From Byssochlamys sp. IMV 00236 (Eukaryota > Ascomycota > Eurotiomycetes > Eurotiales > Thermoascaceae): 64,000 bases of DNA. Below the pieces are notes generated by a model. It was not told the origin of the DNA, searched no databases, and was given only the letters and a program-made list of their open reading frames with translations. Location: the NCBI GenBank assembly GCA_001931875.2, contig MSJH02000544.1, positions 496,001 to 560,000 of the forward strand. The letters run 5' to 3'. Shown one piece after another: positions 34,525 through 47,297 of this stretch (within the stretch, counting starts at the first letter, position 1; each line of letters starts with the position of its first letter). The translations under genes were made by a program, and so were the position numbers.

Positions 34525-37267
34525 TCAAATCTCTGCAAGTCTATACCTTCTCCATGCTTCGAAACCTACCTTCTCGTACCAGTCCTTCATGCTTACCCAG
34601 TCTACAAAGACCCCTTCCACGCCCCTGTCTCTCATGTTGAGAATAGCGTGGCAAAGCATTGCAAGCCCTACTCCGGCTTTGCGATGTTCTGTGTCTACTC
34701 CAACGCATCCAATCAAGCCTGTGTTCGGGCCGCAAAGCGGCGGAAGTGCCCAATCCTGCTGAAGAAGAGGGCATGATGGACCAAGCATTAGGGTCCAGCC
34801 TACTTGGTTGCCCTCGGGGTCAAAAGCTACCATGACACTGGATGGATGATCCACTGGATGAAGTGTCACGTACGCCTCGACCCATCCCTATATTTACCCG
34901 CACACATTAATATTCAACGGTTTATAGTGATGTCTCTGGGAGCGAATACTCACTGCGTAATAACCGAAGTTCTTTCTCTGACCGGCAATGCATGCATCAT
35001 ATTGTTCGGGTTGCAAAGGACCGAAAGTGTAGCCGCCTTGTCTTGCCCGCTCGACATACTTGGAAGGAGGTTGGTAGTTCCTTATGTCCTGGTACAGATC
35101 CTTGTGTGTCGCATCCAAGGGCGTCACTCGGAACCCACGGTGAATGAAAAACTCCGGTATTCTTGATGGTAGATCCGTGGGGATTCCTGGCCAGAAACGA
35201 GGAAAGACGCTTGACAGTGCAATGTTCGATAGTCCAAAGGTGTTCCTGAAGTATGCGCGTGTGTCCGCCAATAATGCGGTTCCAATGCCCTGCCCTTGTC
35301 TTGAAGGGTCCACCACCAAAGCAGCTATTTGACCTGTTATCTTGCCTTGCTTCGTGGCGGTATATGCCACACATACTCCCACAATATCGGAACCAATGCG
35401 GGCAACAAAATGGTGTCCATTTGAGCGAACCAACAGTATCTGGAGACTAGCTAGTGTGAGCGGATACGTAGGTAAGGCCGCGTTCCAGATTTTCGCTACT
35501 TGTTCGAGATCATCCGGTGCATGAAAGGGAAAGACTGGTGCCGCTGGCTGTAAGGCTTTCCGTCCAATTGGTAAATAGCCTTTTCCAGGGACGCAGCCGA
35601 AAATTACATCTGCAGCTGCAGCAAATGCTTCTGGAGTGGGCTCATAGGTCGCGATATATGTTTCGACGGACTCCTCGTCCTCTAGGAAATCATAAGGGTT
35701 GCAAGTTGCGACGACGATCAATTTGTTCGTTCTTTTTGCCAGTTCTAGACCCAGTGTTCTTTGATATAGCGCCTCAAGAGCGTTGCGGCTTGCAAATATC
35801 ACGGCATCTGCCTGATCAATTTTCATCCATTCATCAGCGGATAGCCCAGTGCTGTTGTAAAGAATGTCGACAGTTGTATTGTTGTGAATACGTAGGAATT
35901 CGATGAATCCTGAAGGTATATATGGACTCCTTGTTGGTGCTTCTCCACTGTGAACAGCTCCTCCGGCAGGAGTCGATTCGCCAGGGGTGAGCAGGACCAC
36001 AGTGCCGATTTTGGATAAAGGTAGGAGACCCTTTTTATCGCGGATAACTGTGGTTGAATGGGAATATATCTTCTTGGAGAGAGCAGCAATGCTTTCATTG
36101 AGACCCGCCAATTGTTCGTGTCCTTTCCGACTCAGTGCTGTCTCCCAGTTCAGGAATCGCTTCTTGAGTTGAGTAACCCGACCGAATGCCTCCTCCAGGC
36201 GTTCATGAGGTATTTCGCCGGTGCGGATAGCGTCACAGACCGTTAGGATAGACGCAACCTGCATGCTATACTTATGACAGACCATTATGCTATCACTGCC
36301 TGCTTTCAGAGCAAGAACAGAACCCCTTTCTGTCCCGTATGTGGTTCGAATCCCGTCCATCTCCAAACAATCGGTCACCACCATTCCTTGATACTTCATA
36401 TCTTCACGGAGGATGTTCATAGCTTCCACAGATAAAGTTGCAGGCATGTCATTGGCTCCGACCTGAGGCAAGGCAATGTGTGCTGTCATTACTGCTTCAA
36501 TTCCTTCTGCCACGGCCCGACGAAACGGCACAAGCTCACACCGTTCTAAGTCATCTCTGCTTTTCTCTATAACCGGGAGGCCAAAGTGAGAGTCGACGGC
36601 GGTATCACCGTGACCAGGGAAATGCTTCACGGTCGGTACTACATTCGATTCCCGTAGTCCCTTTGCCATGGCGCTTGCAAACCTGCCGACAAATTCGGGG
36701 TCATCGCCAAAACTGCGCACTCCAATAACAGGGTTTCGAGGTTCCGAATTGATATCACAGACGGGGGCATAGTTCATGTTTATCCCGAAAAACTCCAGAG
36801 TTCTTCCCGTAGCCTTGCCCACTTCATATGCAAAATCCGTCGAGTCAGCGGCCCCCAGAGCCATAGAACCCGGTAATTGGGAGACTACCGGAGGCGAGAT
36901 TCTAGTGACAAGACCGTTTTCCTGGTCAATCCCGATGAACAAGGGGTATTCATGCCCCGCGTCCTTGGCTTCTTGCTGAAGAGCCAGCGTCAAAGACTTG
37001 AGATCGCGTCAGTCCGTACAGCATCATCAATGGAAGCACAAAATTCCTTCATACCTGTAATTGAGCTGCATCAACTATGTTGCGCTTAAACAAGATGACT
37101 GCACCGACACCGTACTCGCGGATCAAGGTTTTGATTATCGGGCCCGCCGTTGTGCCATGAAAGCCAACAACGAACAGCTGGAACCGTGTATCAGTCAAGC
37201 ATTCTAGAGGCCATATTCAACCGGGACCTATATCTCTTACCTGACCGACCTTTTTACGCGAATCCAT
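34525..37267 (-). CDS. GH3 beta-N-acetylglucosaminidase fused to two GNAT domains
   Basis: NagZ-like glycoside hydrolase releasing terminal GlcNAc, joined to acetyltransferase domains. Exons 37241-37267, 37055-37177, 34954-36996 and 34525-34887 give 851 residues. The GH3 barrel shows IGIDQENGLVTR, KHFPGHGDTAVDSH (general acid-base His loop, about 174-187) and VVTDCLEMDG with the nucleophile Asp near 259. A GNAT domain around 540-640 has the acetyl-CoA loop RQGQGIG; a second C-terminal one has RKAGVG. No signal peptide, so intracellular. Fungal GH3-GNAT fusions are known, and a Rhizomucor enzyme of this kind is reported to combine glucosaminidase with N-acetylation. Role inferred: recycling of chitin or cell-wall amino sugars. 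Intron 3 skips a short stretch that would otherwise stop the frame. Confidence 0.93.
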
Positions 37268-38093
37268 GGTGGTGGACAATCTTGGCCAATTTCCACCGCC
37301 GTGGTTGTTGTTTCTCTTCGATGTCGAGACCGTACCTAGACCCGTCGTACCCCGCGCGCCAATGTGATACTAATGAAGACGCCCGCGATCGGGAACAACG
37401 AATGGATTCAGATGATCTCCAGAAGTCCCAGTGCGGAGGTGGCGTCGTTACTTTCCAGACTTTGTCAAATAATTGGTTTTGTATGTCTGAGTGGGAGGAA
37501 GTTTGGATAACCCGACCGGGATATGTTTATCGTCCATCAGTCGTCTAAGATCGGAGTGTCACTTCCTCGCACGATGCTACCTTTGGTTGTAACTTCCTGG
37601 TCTGATCATACTACTATCTGCCAGTGCTTTTCAGGTTCAACAATGATAGTGATAAAAGAAAGCTAGCTGACATGCCCCTTATCTTTGGCAGTGGCGCCCT
37701 CAGGCTCTAGTCGAGAGGTCTTTCGTCGGGCTGGCAACCATACCTATTAGTACTGGTATGTATTGTGCTTCTTTGACAACACTGCCTGTTAACTCCTCAA
37801 GGAGCAACTTTAAACAGAGCACCTCTCTTATCGTACTCTTATTGCATCCTTTATTCAGAAGCACGAGACTCGATAACTCATGTTGTTGATCTCTTTGTAC
37901 TGGCCATCCTAGCACCTGTGATGCATGAACCTGCATCTGATCAAGCCGTTGGTCTTCAGTTAATCTAGACTTCTCCCCGCAGGAGATAAGGTCTCGCTGC
38001 AGAATATCCGGTGAGACCTACATAAGCACTATCTGGTCCTGCGGAAGCACCAGTTTCATCATTAGGCTTTCTTTTGAGAGAGCTCATAGCAGC
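37268..38093. other. divergent promoter region
   Basis: 0.8 kb between the GH3-GNAT gene (-) and the Atg22-like gene (+). Shared upstream region for both. No gene seen. Confidence 0.5.
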
Positions 38094-40328
38094 ATGTCCG
38101 GAATCTATCGCCCTCGTGTCCATGACGAATCTAAAGACGATTCAAAGCCTCCAGATGGCATCCAAGAGACAGTAGCACCGACCGACCCAAATCTTCCCTG
38201 TTCGAAACAAAACCGAATCCGGCAGAACATAGAAGAATATGAACAGCTCTTCGGCGTTGAAGAGGAGGCATATAGCCAACCAACTACAACGAAAAAAGAG
38301 CTGTGGTCTTATTATCTGTACTATAATGGTCAGCGCTACGCTCAACACTGAGTATGAGGACAGCCATTGTTTACATTTCTCCAGGCGATAACGGTGTGGG
38401 TCCAGGTTCCTACACTCAGGCTCTGTATGTTCTAATTACCAAAGTTGTATGGGCGGGCACCTGGCTAATCGATTCCAAGGTTTCAATGGGCACTGAACGG
38501 AGCCGGATTCCAGCCTGGGACCAATCCACCTAAACCTTGCACGAGTTCTTCTCCGTGCGTCATTCCCTGGGCCGGCGGCACACGATCAACTGCTTCTGTT
38601 GTCTTAATAGCAAATGGCCTGTGTTTCACCTTCATGACTGTGATGTTCGTATGGTTGGGAAGTGCGGCAGACTACGGATCTTTTGGTCGCTGGCTACTGT
38701 TGGCTCTAACAGTCGTCTGCTGGATCCTGCAGTACGGGATGATGGCGATAAGGCACCCGAGTCAGTGGCCAGCAGCAATGGGTATGTATATCGTTGCATA
38801 TGTCGCTTACGGGGCCACCTTGGTCTTCTATGCGGCTGTATTTCCAAGGCTTGCTCGTTATATACCTCACGTACGTAAGGCTCGCGAGGAAGATCTCAAG
38901 GATGGCAAAATAAGCCAGCAGGAGTATGATGCTATCGATTGGAGAGAAACCACATCAGGCAAGTCTCCAGACCCAATTCGATTGATTATATGCTTATAAC
39001 AGTGACAATAGTAATGTTTCAACCGCACACAGTAACATCGGCTACTTGCTGACGCTCGTCATCAATTTGAGCGTCCTTTTGCCACTACAGAACAACACAT
39101 ATTCAAATAACTTGGCCCTTTTCCTTACGAATTCTTGTCGGTATTCGCACATACAGGAGATGTGATATACGCTGACTGTCGTTCTAGACTGGATTGTCCT
39201 TGGGATATGGTGGTTTATTTGCCAGCAGAAACGAGCTGGTCCCAAGATACCGAAGGGATCTAACTATGCTACCATCGGCTTCAAGCAAGTGTGGCTAGCA
39301 TTGCGTGAGATCCGGTCCCTACCGCAGACCTTTCTCTATCTGGTTGCTTTCTTCCTACTTGCCGATGGACTGAATACAACAGGTATGTTCCTACTATGTA
39401 TGCATATGCAGATTTAAGTTATACTGACGTCCGGCAGGGTCGCTCGTCACGTATGTCCAGAATTGTGGTTAAGTACATGTATCAAGGCTGACTTCCCTAT
39501 TCTAGTATAATTCAAAATGGGATCGTCGAATTCAGCTTCCTACAAATCACGTATCTAGGAATCGCACAGGCTTGCTGCTCAATAGCATCGACTTTCGGCT
39601 TCTGGTACATTCAGAAATATTTCAAATTACGAACGAAGCCCATGTTCTTGGTTACAAACTTCTTCAGCGTATTCATCCCATTCTGGGGCATGCTAGGACT
39701 CTGGACGAAGAAGATCGGATATCATAACAAGGTTCGTTCCATACAACGGGATGATTAGCATTTACTCATGTCTCTCAGTGGGAGTTTTATTTCTACAACA
39801 TCATCTTTGGCCTGTTTCAAGCGCCTTATTATGCGGTAAGGGGCGGTGATCGACTCGTCAAGTAGTGGAGAATACTAATGACACTTGCAGTACTCACAAA
39901 CTATGATAAGCGAGCTAATGCCTCGCGGCTACGATAACATGTTTTTTGCTCTCTTCGGTATCACCAATCGTGCTGTAAGGATTATCCCCGTTGTGCGAGT
40001 ATGCGAGACATCTAGCTGATAAAGGATGTTATAACAGTCTTCAATAATCGGTCCGAACGTGGTGCAGGCAATCATAAATGATACTGAAAATAACTGGATG
40101 GGTTTCCCATTCCTGTTCGCTATCTGTGCCGCGGCTATGATCGGCATCATTTTCGTGGATATAGAGAAGGGTCGTGATGATGCGAGAAAGTTCGCAGAGA
40201 AGCGAAAGATCAGTCGTGTTGCGGCAGAAAGTGGCTTAAGCAAGGACGACTTAATTGAGAGGTCTGCTGATGGCGGCTTATCTACTGTTCCAGATGTCGC
40301 CCCCGGAGATGGGGCGAACCCGACCTAG
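38094..40328 (+). CDS. Atg22-like MFS transporter
   Basis: Member of the Atg22 family, vacuolar effluxers that export amino acids from autophagic breakdown; fungal genomes often carry several paralogues, and this may be one rather than the true Atg22. Ten exons (38094-38328, 38385-38424, 38480-38962, 39003-39136, 39188-39382, 39438-39450, 39506-39731, 39779-39835, 39891-39974, 40038-40328) sum to 585 residues. The N-terminus is polar and acidic, then ELWSYYLYYNG and GVGPGSYTQALFQWALNG open the membrane part; ADYGSFGRW and YSQTMISELMPRGYDNMFF are family hallmarks, with about twelve passes and a charged C-tail. Intron 3 (38963-39002) is only 40 bp, and exon 6 only 13 bp; both are needed to keep the conserved frame. 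A GC donor two bases upstream was considered and breaks the frame. Confidence 0.9.
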
Positions 40329-40436
40329 GACGCATGAAACATGAGATTATAAGTCGGGATTGACGGTCGATTATATATTCATTACCAGAGCAGAATATGA
40401 GTTTCTACCCTCGTTCGTAAACGGTCTTACGTTTTG

Positions 40437-40453
40437 AAAAAAAAAAAAAAAAA
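40437..40453. repeat. A17 homopolymer
   Basis: Seventeen adenines between two convergent genes. Confidence 0.9.
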
Positions 40454-40567
40454 TCACTGAAGCGATGACTTCTAATCTGAAACAAGTGTACTTTCTAATA
40501 AGCATATCTATAGTCCATACGCAATAGACACGAAATAACTATAAAGCCATCTCTCTATCGACCACAG

Positions 40568-42406
40568 CTACAGCTCAATAGGATACTTCACACGGACAGT
40601 CTCTCCAAACTTATACAGCATGATCAGAAACGGACAGAACCCAACCGTGACGAACCCAAGCAACGAGTTGCCCCATCCAAATCCCAGAGTCTTATACATA
40701 CTCCTCCCCGCGAGAGGGAGGAGAGCGCCTCCAATAGACCTCAATACCGTATTCGCCGCAAGGGCTGAAGCAGCATATACCGTGAATGCATCGACAAGGT
40801 ATCCCATGACAGGCATGAAGAAGGACATGCTTCCGAATCCGAATAGAGCTGATCCGATAATAGGGACAATCCAGTGCGTGTGGGCCTGGGCGCTCCATCC
40901 GTACCAAAACAGGCCCGCGGCCATGAGTGGTCCTGCTGCAATGAGTAACGGGAGACGGTCTTCGGGCTTGAGTTTGCCTTCGGCGGCGCGAGCCTTGATG
41001 TATCGATCGCTGGTGAGTGTGAAGGTAATCATGCCAGCTATGTTGCCGACTCCGAGACCGAGGTACGTCAGGCCGGAGATGCCAGTTGAGAAGCCGTAGG
41101 TTTCGCTGAATACGAGAGGGAAGGTGGTTAGGAGGAGGTAGAACATGCCGTAGACGAAAGCGGAAGATACTGATAGGAGGATGTTGATGGGTGAGAGGAG
41201 AGTCATCTTTGTAGGGCGGACGATGGCTCGTGTTAGTACGAGCCGAGGGGATATTCCCGTGTCTAGTCTAGAGCGTAGTTGGTAGTTTCCAGTCTGTTTC
41301 TGTAGACGCTTTGTCTTGCGCGCGAGGATTGTGACTGCATAGGTTTCGCGCATGAAGAGGAGTTGTGCTATGATAGTTGCTCCGCTCTGTTGAAGTAGTC
41401 AGTGTCAGTATGGTTATTCTGGTTAGGTATTTATGCTGGAGAGACTGGTGAGTCCACCGGGAGTATTACAAGAATGGTCAGCAGCCAAAAGACCCATCTC
41501 CAACCTTTGGCTTCTGCCAGGAATCCTCCAGCTACGGGGCCGACAGCAGGTCCGCAGATAGGACCTAGCGTGTAAAATGACAGAGCTCGACCTCGCTGGT
41601 GAACGGGGAAGAGGTCCTAAAGGGTCCATAGGTCAGCATCGATGAAAATATCCAGGAAGAAAAAGGCGTATGCATACTGCGACTGTGCCTCCTCCAATTG
41701 CGAGAGGAGCGCTGCCAACTATACCTGCTAGAAAACGGAAACCGATCATCATATTGAGATCTGTTGACACGGCGCAGGCCAGAGTGAACACCAGGTACAT
41801 GGTATTGCACACGAAATATATGATCCACCGGCCGTATACTTCCGAGAGAGGAGCTAGCACAAGTGGACCAAAAGCTAGGCCCAAGACATAGATCGAGACA
41901 ACAAACGCCGCTAGCATCTGGTTCGAATTGTGAAATTCTTCCATGACTTGAGATACACTCGGCGCAAACATGGAAGACGCTAGGGGCCTGCTATACTGTA
42001 AGCATCGAATATTTAAGTCGTCACAATGGTACGTACGTGAGAAAAGTAATCATTGCCATCACGGCGATATTGGCCCATTTTTTCTTCTCACTCCAATTCA
42101 TAGGATTCGCAGGATCATCGTCACCATCCCACCATACTGTGTTCTCATCTTGTAGTTGCTTCGTATGCTCGCTCACAGGAGATTCTTTGTGTTTGGCGCT
42201 AGCATTTCCAGTTTCAATATCCTTCTCTTCTTCCTCGGCTATGGAAATGTCTGAATATCCTAAGGTCGATCTGCTCTCTGTTGGCGCATTCTCCAGCACA
42301 ACATGGTTCGCATTTGGAGTTTCCGCGGTTTCTTCCCTGAGTCTAGGTCAGCACGACATGCGTGAGGGGTGTGTTGACTCAGAGTATCTACTTACTGAGC
42401 GAACAT
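40568..42406 (-). CDS. MFS DHA1 drug:H+ antiporter
   Basis: Twelve-pass exporter of the DHA1 family (Flu1/Tpo-like), typically moving drugs, polyamines or metabolites out of the cell. Five exons (42396-42406, 42033-42336, 41678-41995, 41458-41616, 40568-41386) give 536 residues. The tiny 11-bp first exon encodes MFAQ and was inferred from a clean donor and the frame; the next in-frame Met is in exon 2. The N-terminal 95 residues are polar and Glu-rich, then NPMNWSEKKKWANI opens the membrane part, a DHA1 hallmark. LSEVYGRW (loop 2-3) and GPICGPAVGPVAGGF (antiporter motif C) follow. The C-terminal half has a conserved EDRLP loop. It is tail-to-tail with the Atg22-like gene (240 bp between stops). 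Substrate unknown. Confidence 0.92.
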
Positions 42407-43754
42407 GACCTTTTTCCTTTCAGAGAGACGAAAGGACTGCATATTCGGGATTCCGTGCCTTATCCTATTTCTATCTCGTTTCTGAGAGGCCTGCTGTAAA
42501 AATTGGCTTCAGAAGGCTTCAAGTCCGTGAGGGCTGGCGTAATGTCCAACAGCGCTTTATGATAAATGGTCCACAACAACAAGAGTTTGATAGAGCGAGA
42601 GGACATCAGTCCAGACCGGAAGGATATCTGGGAATTTCTTTGTCGAGCGGGCCACGACCTTTTATCAAGATTCATGATGGGAAGCCACTGAAGGATAGTG
42701 CGGCCGTGTTTAAGAGGCCTCGGGGAGGAGGCCTCACATCGTATGTCCGGACCAACAATCAGTAGAGTGGGAGTTGTTGATACCCAGGAAAGCCCGAGGT
42801 GAGATTCCTTTGTGGCGCATTTTGTGGAAGAAAATAGGGCCCTCGTAGTTCAGAACTCGCGCCAGCACGTAATAATAATCCCATAAGATAATCAACAATG
42901 CGATTCTCGACGTATCCTTAAGGTTCATTTAAACTGTTCTTGGTCATAAATTGTACATGGAAACGTGTTAATAGATACTTTATGCAGAAAAGCACGCCTT
43001 GGACAGACGCTAGAAAATGCACACCGGCCTACAGGAAGCTCTCTCTGCGGACTGATAAGCCAGAGCGAGGTCAGGATTATGCGGGGATTCAGCCCAAGCC
43101 TCAAGATCAAAAACCTGCTTCCTCAAAGAACAAATCAAAAGTGACGCTTGGTCCTTGTTCTCCGGGAAATCGGCATTTTGGTGGTGTGCTTGAGTGCTTT
43201 CTCTCTGGGTGCTCCAGAGAAATGATTTTCAGGTTTATAACGGCATGGCGGTTTTAACCTGGTCATTTTTCTTTGATGCGGCTGACTGCTTATGTTATTG
43301 AAATATTGCCCTGGTCATCAAATCAAAGAATCAGCACATCATTAGTACTTATGCAAATGACTATTGAGGAGATTCGGCTGATGAAGTTGAGTCCGACCCC
43401 GCCTCCGCTCCTCGGCTGGGGATTACTTACTTACTTGGCCACAATGCTTAACTTGAAAGCAATAAAGACAAAGCATCACCACGCCTCGAACCGCTACTAA
43501 TTCGTGATCAAGAACACAAAGGGAAAAATAGTAGAAAAACTACTACAGATTAGTTTTTTGATAAATCATCTCAGAAGAACAGTGTCTTTTTTCAGATGCA
43601 ACGGATCTTTTCGTTTCCTATACGAGTTTCGCCATTGCAGATATCGCACACAAGCCGCAGCATAATTAAACAGGCATAGTCTTGGTGGAAACAAAATCAT
43701 AGGTCATGCTATCTCCATCATCACCCCAGTGTCAAACGATTCGGATCATCCATT
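42407..43754. other. intergenic, no supported gene
   Basis: 1.35 kb: promoter of the DHA1 gene at its left, 3' flank of the small secreted protein at its right. No coding frame I can support. Confidence 0.45.
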
Positions 43755-44141
43755 TTACCATCCACCAAAGCCAGCGCTGGCATTGTCACTGCCGTTGCCA
43801 CTGCCATTCTCCGTACCGTAGTCACCACCCTCGTTGCCGTTGTCACCCTCATCACCGCCGAGGAAGATAGGTCCGATGCCACCATCGGTTTGCTTTCCAG
43901 AGTCCTGGCTGGGGCTTCCCGGAGCGACAGGCTTGACTGATCCTGCTCCGTCGGGGAATTGGCGCGCAGCCATCTGAGAGCCCTCCTTCATCTATAAGAT
44001 GTTAGCTACTATCCACGGTGGAGGACGATTCAATATCGTAGATATAGACTCAACCGCTTTACGTACCATTGAAGGGTTGGAGATGGCAGCCGCGAAGGAA
44101 AGGGCCGCGAAGGCCAGAGGAGCAAAGACCTTGAAGAGCAT
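43755..44141 (-). CDS. small secreted Gly/Asp-rich protein
   Basis: Two exons (44067-44141 and 43755-43991) joined across a 75-bp GT-AG intron give 103 residues. The first exon encodes exactly a signal peptide: MLFK, a run of hydrophobic Ala, Leu and Phe, then AAAIS as a plausible cleavage site. The mature part has no Cys, is strongly acidic and is rich in Gly, Asn, Asp and Ser (GGDEGDNGNEGGDYG), ending FGGW. Such a composition suggests a disordered cell-wall or secreted protein; no family is recognised. An ATATAAAT box lies on the minus strand at 44247-44254, about 110 bp upstream. Both the signal-like exon and the splice sites support that it is real. Confidence 0.75.
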
Positions 44142-45072
44142 TTTGTAGAAGTTGTAAAATTTAAAGTCTTAGATGACAATTTTTTTATTTGTATGAAGTG
44201 ATTGTTTGAGTGGATGATTGTGTTTCTCGACGGTATACATGGACGAATTTATATCCCGTCGAGTGCCCTCTCTGATTGCAAACAACGAACGCAAATCCCG
44301 TCATGAAAGCAGAGTAGCTGACTGCATTCTCAACCAGCTATACTGGCATGTGCTATCCAGCACTGTCATGTTGCAAAGCATGGGATGGATGAAAATCAAT
44401 TGCCCGATAAATCCCCTGCGTACTGCAAGCCAAGATCCCTCTGTAGTAGCAACGGGTACAATACGATGTAGAGTACGCATGGGGGTAGGTATTTTCTGTT
44501 TCCACATTATTATTCTTATTCTTAGGACAATCTTTTCCAGAGATGTGTTTCATACTACATCGGAGGTATGTATCGTGATCATTGGCCCTTACCGATCTGT
44601 AGATGATCGCCAAGCTGGCCAGTGATGGGTTTCCGATGCAAAATAAATACATACCTCGACATTCCAAAGAGGACTAGATGTGTGGAGGGATCTACGATTC
44701 AGCTGTCTATTTATGGTTCAATGAATGCGGATTGGTGGCAGAATATTTGAATTCGGTTTGCTGGCTGGCTGGGAAGTGGTTGGGGGAAGTACTTATCCCT
44801 TGATCGACCTTGCGCCGTGGAGCAAACCCGTTAATCCCTCCAGATTCCGATACGACATTATGTCTATGGTACAATTTATGGTACATTCTGGCTAGGTATC
44901 TAGTTGTGGTACACGATCCCCCTATTATTGTTGCTGATTCTTCACGAATCGCGTGACTATCTTGAATCTTCTATATAATATCCAGTACTAACTAGTATTA
45001 ATGCTCTCCGGAACCTTTCCGATAATGATATCTTATAGAGTAAACGGTTCGTAGATCTTTCTCAGATCGTCC
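44142..45072. other. intergenic: promoter of small secreted protein
   Basis: Contains a minus-strand TATA-like box at 44247-44254 and three copies of GGTACA within 44865-44925. No gene supported. Confidence 0.45.
44247..44254 (-). promoter_or_regulatory. TATA-like box
   Basis: Minus-strand ATATAAAT about 110 bp upstream of the small secreted protein's ATG. Confidence 0.5.
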
Positions 45073-46808
45073 TCAAAGTGGATAAAGAAAGTACTTGTTT
45101 TCCAGATCGGTCAGATCCAATAGAGAAACTTCTGCTTCTACCTCGACCGCACGTCCACTCTCATCCAGCTGTTCCACAATCCCAGTCGCATGCCTGCCCA
45201 GAGCGTCTTGTTCAGCGATCCAAACTCGACGTTCCGCGTTGCGACGCGCCAAGATCCATCTGATAATAAGCAGGATGATAGGTGCGCCAACCCAGCTGAT
45301 CACGATCTGTACGATCCACGCGGCATAATACCGCGGTGCATCGTGAGCAACCCAGATCTGTGGCCCGACTAGATTCGCGATCCCATATCCTGCCATAAAC
45401 AGTACATTTCGCGTTAGTTTCTTCGTGTAACCTGCCGCGCTGGACGTCGTCCATCCAAGGGCCGTAATATACGTTACGCCGTAGGTGGTTGCCGCAAGGG
45501 TGAGACAGGCAAGGAGACTAATCTTCTTATGCCAAGGTACTGTGACCATGCCAATCCCACCTGCTACAGCAGGAAGACACCAGAAGGTCCCCCAGTAGGC
45601 GTTATTATTTGGAAATAGTCGAAAGAGGATAGTTGCGATGATGCAGCAAACAACTGCGAAACCACCACCTGCCACGCCGACAAGAGTGGATCCTAAGTCC
45701 GACACGCCGATATCGAGAAAGAGGAGATTCTGCTGGTAGTAGAGATTGTTCGATAGCATCAGCATAAATGGCTGTAAGGTAAACAGCCACGATACCGGAT
45801 CACGGAGGGTTTCCCAGAATTGGTACCATTTGAATTGCTTCTGTTCGATGGAACTTCTGGTCGCTTCATGTACACGCTGAGCAGCATGTACTTTCTCTTC
45901 CAGAGTAAGGAATCTAGCCTTGACGGGGTTGTCTGGATAAAAGAACCAACTATACACAGCCAGGATGAGGGTAAGTCCACCGGTGATGATCATAAAGAAT
46001 TTCCAGGGTCGGATTCTGCTTGTACTGTGCAGAAGACCGTATGCGATGAAGCCGCTGGGTATTGGAGCAGCCACGCATGATATCCAGAACACGGGTTGTA
46101 ACCGTACCTGCTCGATGGGCGGGAAGAACATTCCAAGGGTAATCTCCATGGCAGGAAGAAGACATGCTTCGAATACACCAAGTAACAATCGGGGCACGAT
46201 GAGACCGCCATAGTCCTTTGCGGTGCAGTGCAGAAAGATGATAATCGACCATATAAAAACAGTAACAGCCACAAATCGTCCTAGTGGCAAGCGCTGCATT
46301 AAATAATGTCCTGGGGCCTGCGCAATTATATAGCCTGGTATAGATATATTAGCTTCCCTTTATTCAGTGCAATGTTTTCGAAAACTAGAAAACATAACGT
46401 AGCAGACTAACCGACATAAAAGAATGTGTTCAAATCGTTGTATTGCGACTTATTGATATGGGTCTCGTCAAATAATCCCAGAAGCGTAGAATACGACAAG
46501 GTCGATTTATCAATCTACATGTATACATATAGTTAGCTCCCAAACATCTACTTAATTTTCCGTGGCAAGTCACTCACGAACAGCATCAAGTTGATCAAAA
46601 TCAACAGAGTCATGACATGAAAATATAGCTTCCATCGTAATCTCTTCTCCTTCTCCGGGGTTAACTGTCCCACGCTACTCCCATATTCCTTGATGAATCG
46701 CAATGTGGCATCTGCAGATCGTTCTGATATTGACTTAGTTTTCCCAGTTTCTGAGGCTGGGGCTGAAATAGCCACCGCAGCTGCCGTTGACTTTTCGTAC
46801 TCGGCCAT
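45073..46808 (-). CDS. MFS anion:cation symporter, Dal5/ACS type
   Basis: Transporter of the allantoate permease-like ACS family, which takes up organic anions and vitamins such as allantoate, nicotinate or pantothenate. Exons 46578-46808, 46412-46514 and 45073-46334 give 531 residues. The N-terminus of about 55 residues is polar, then [17 protein letters not shown] is the first pass; [14 protein letters not shown] and [30 protein letters not shown] are the typical ACS segments for passes 2 and 3. The tail is acidic and ends with an amphipathic stretch that fits ACS members. The ATG at 46808 was chosen over an upstream one at 46859 because it matches the family's length. Substrate not inferable. 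Confidence 0.92.
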
Positions 46809-47265
46809 GTCGTCCGGCGAATAAATGATCGACAGACGGCCGATGATGCGATATGACAACGAAAGAATTCAGAGAGATCTATAATTCACAACTTAGCCCT
46901 GGATAGCTACATTGAGCGGCAGATGGAGAGCTGATTATGATCTCGAGCACGCAATTTATGGTGTTGGCTGCCTCACTGACGTTTATCTGCGATGCTATCC
47001 CTGCAGTCTTCGAAGGCAAGAAAATCTACGTTACACTATCTTCGTCTCGCGTGGTGCGGAAATATACGCTTACCAACTGCTGCCTAGATATTTCCTCTGT
47101 GTGAATGAGAAGCGATAATACTATTAGTACTGAATCCCATTCTAAAACTAAATGCATCGAAATCTGTCATTGAAAGGTAGGAAATACCCCACGGAATAAG
47201 GCATCTATGTACACAGTCCCTCCCAGCCGTCTATATTTCTGATATNNNNNNNNNNNNNNNNNNNN

Positions 47266-47297
<32 letters not shown>

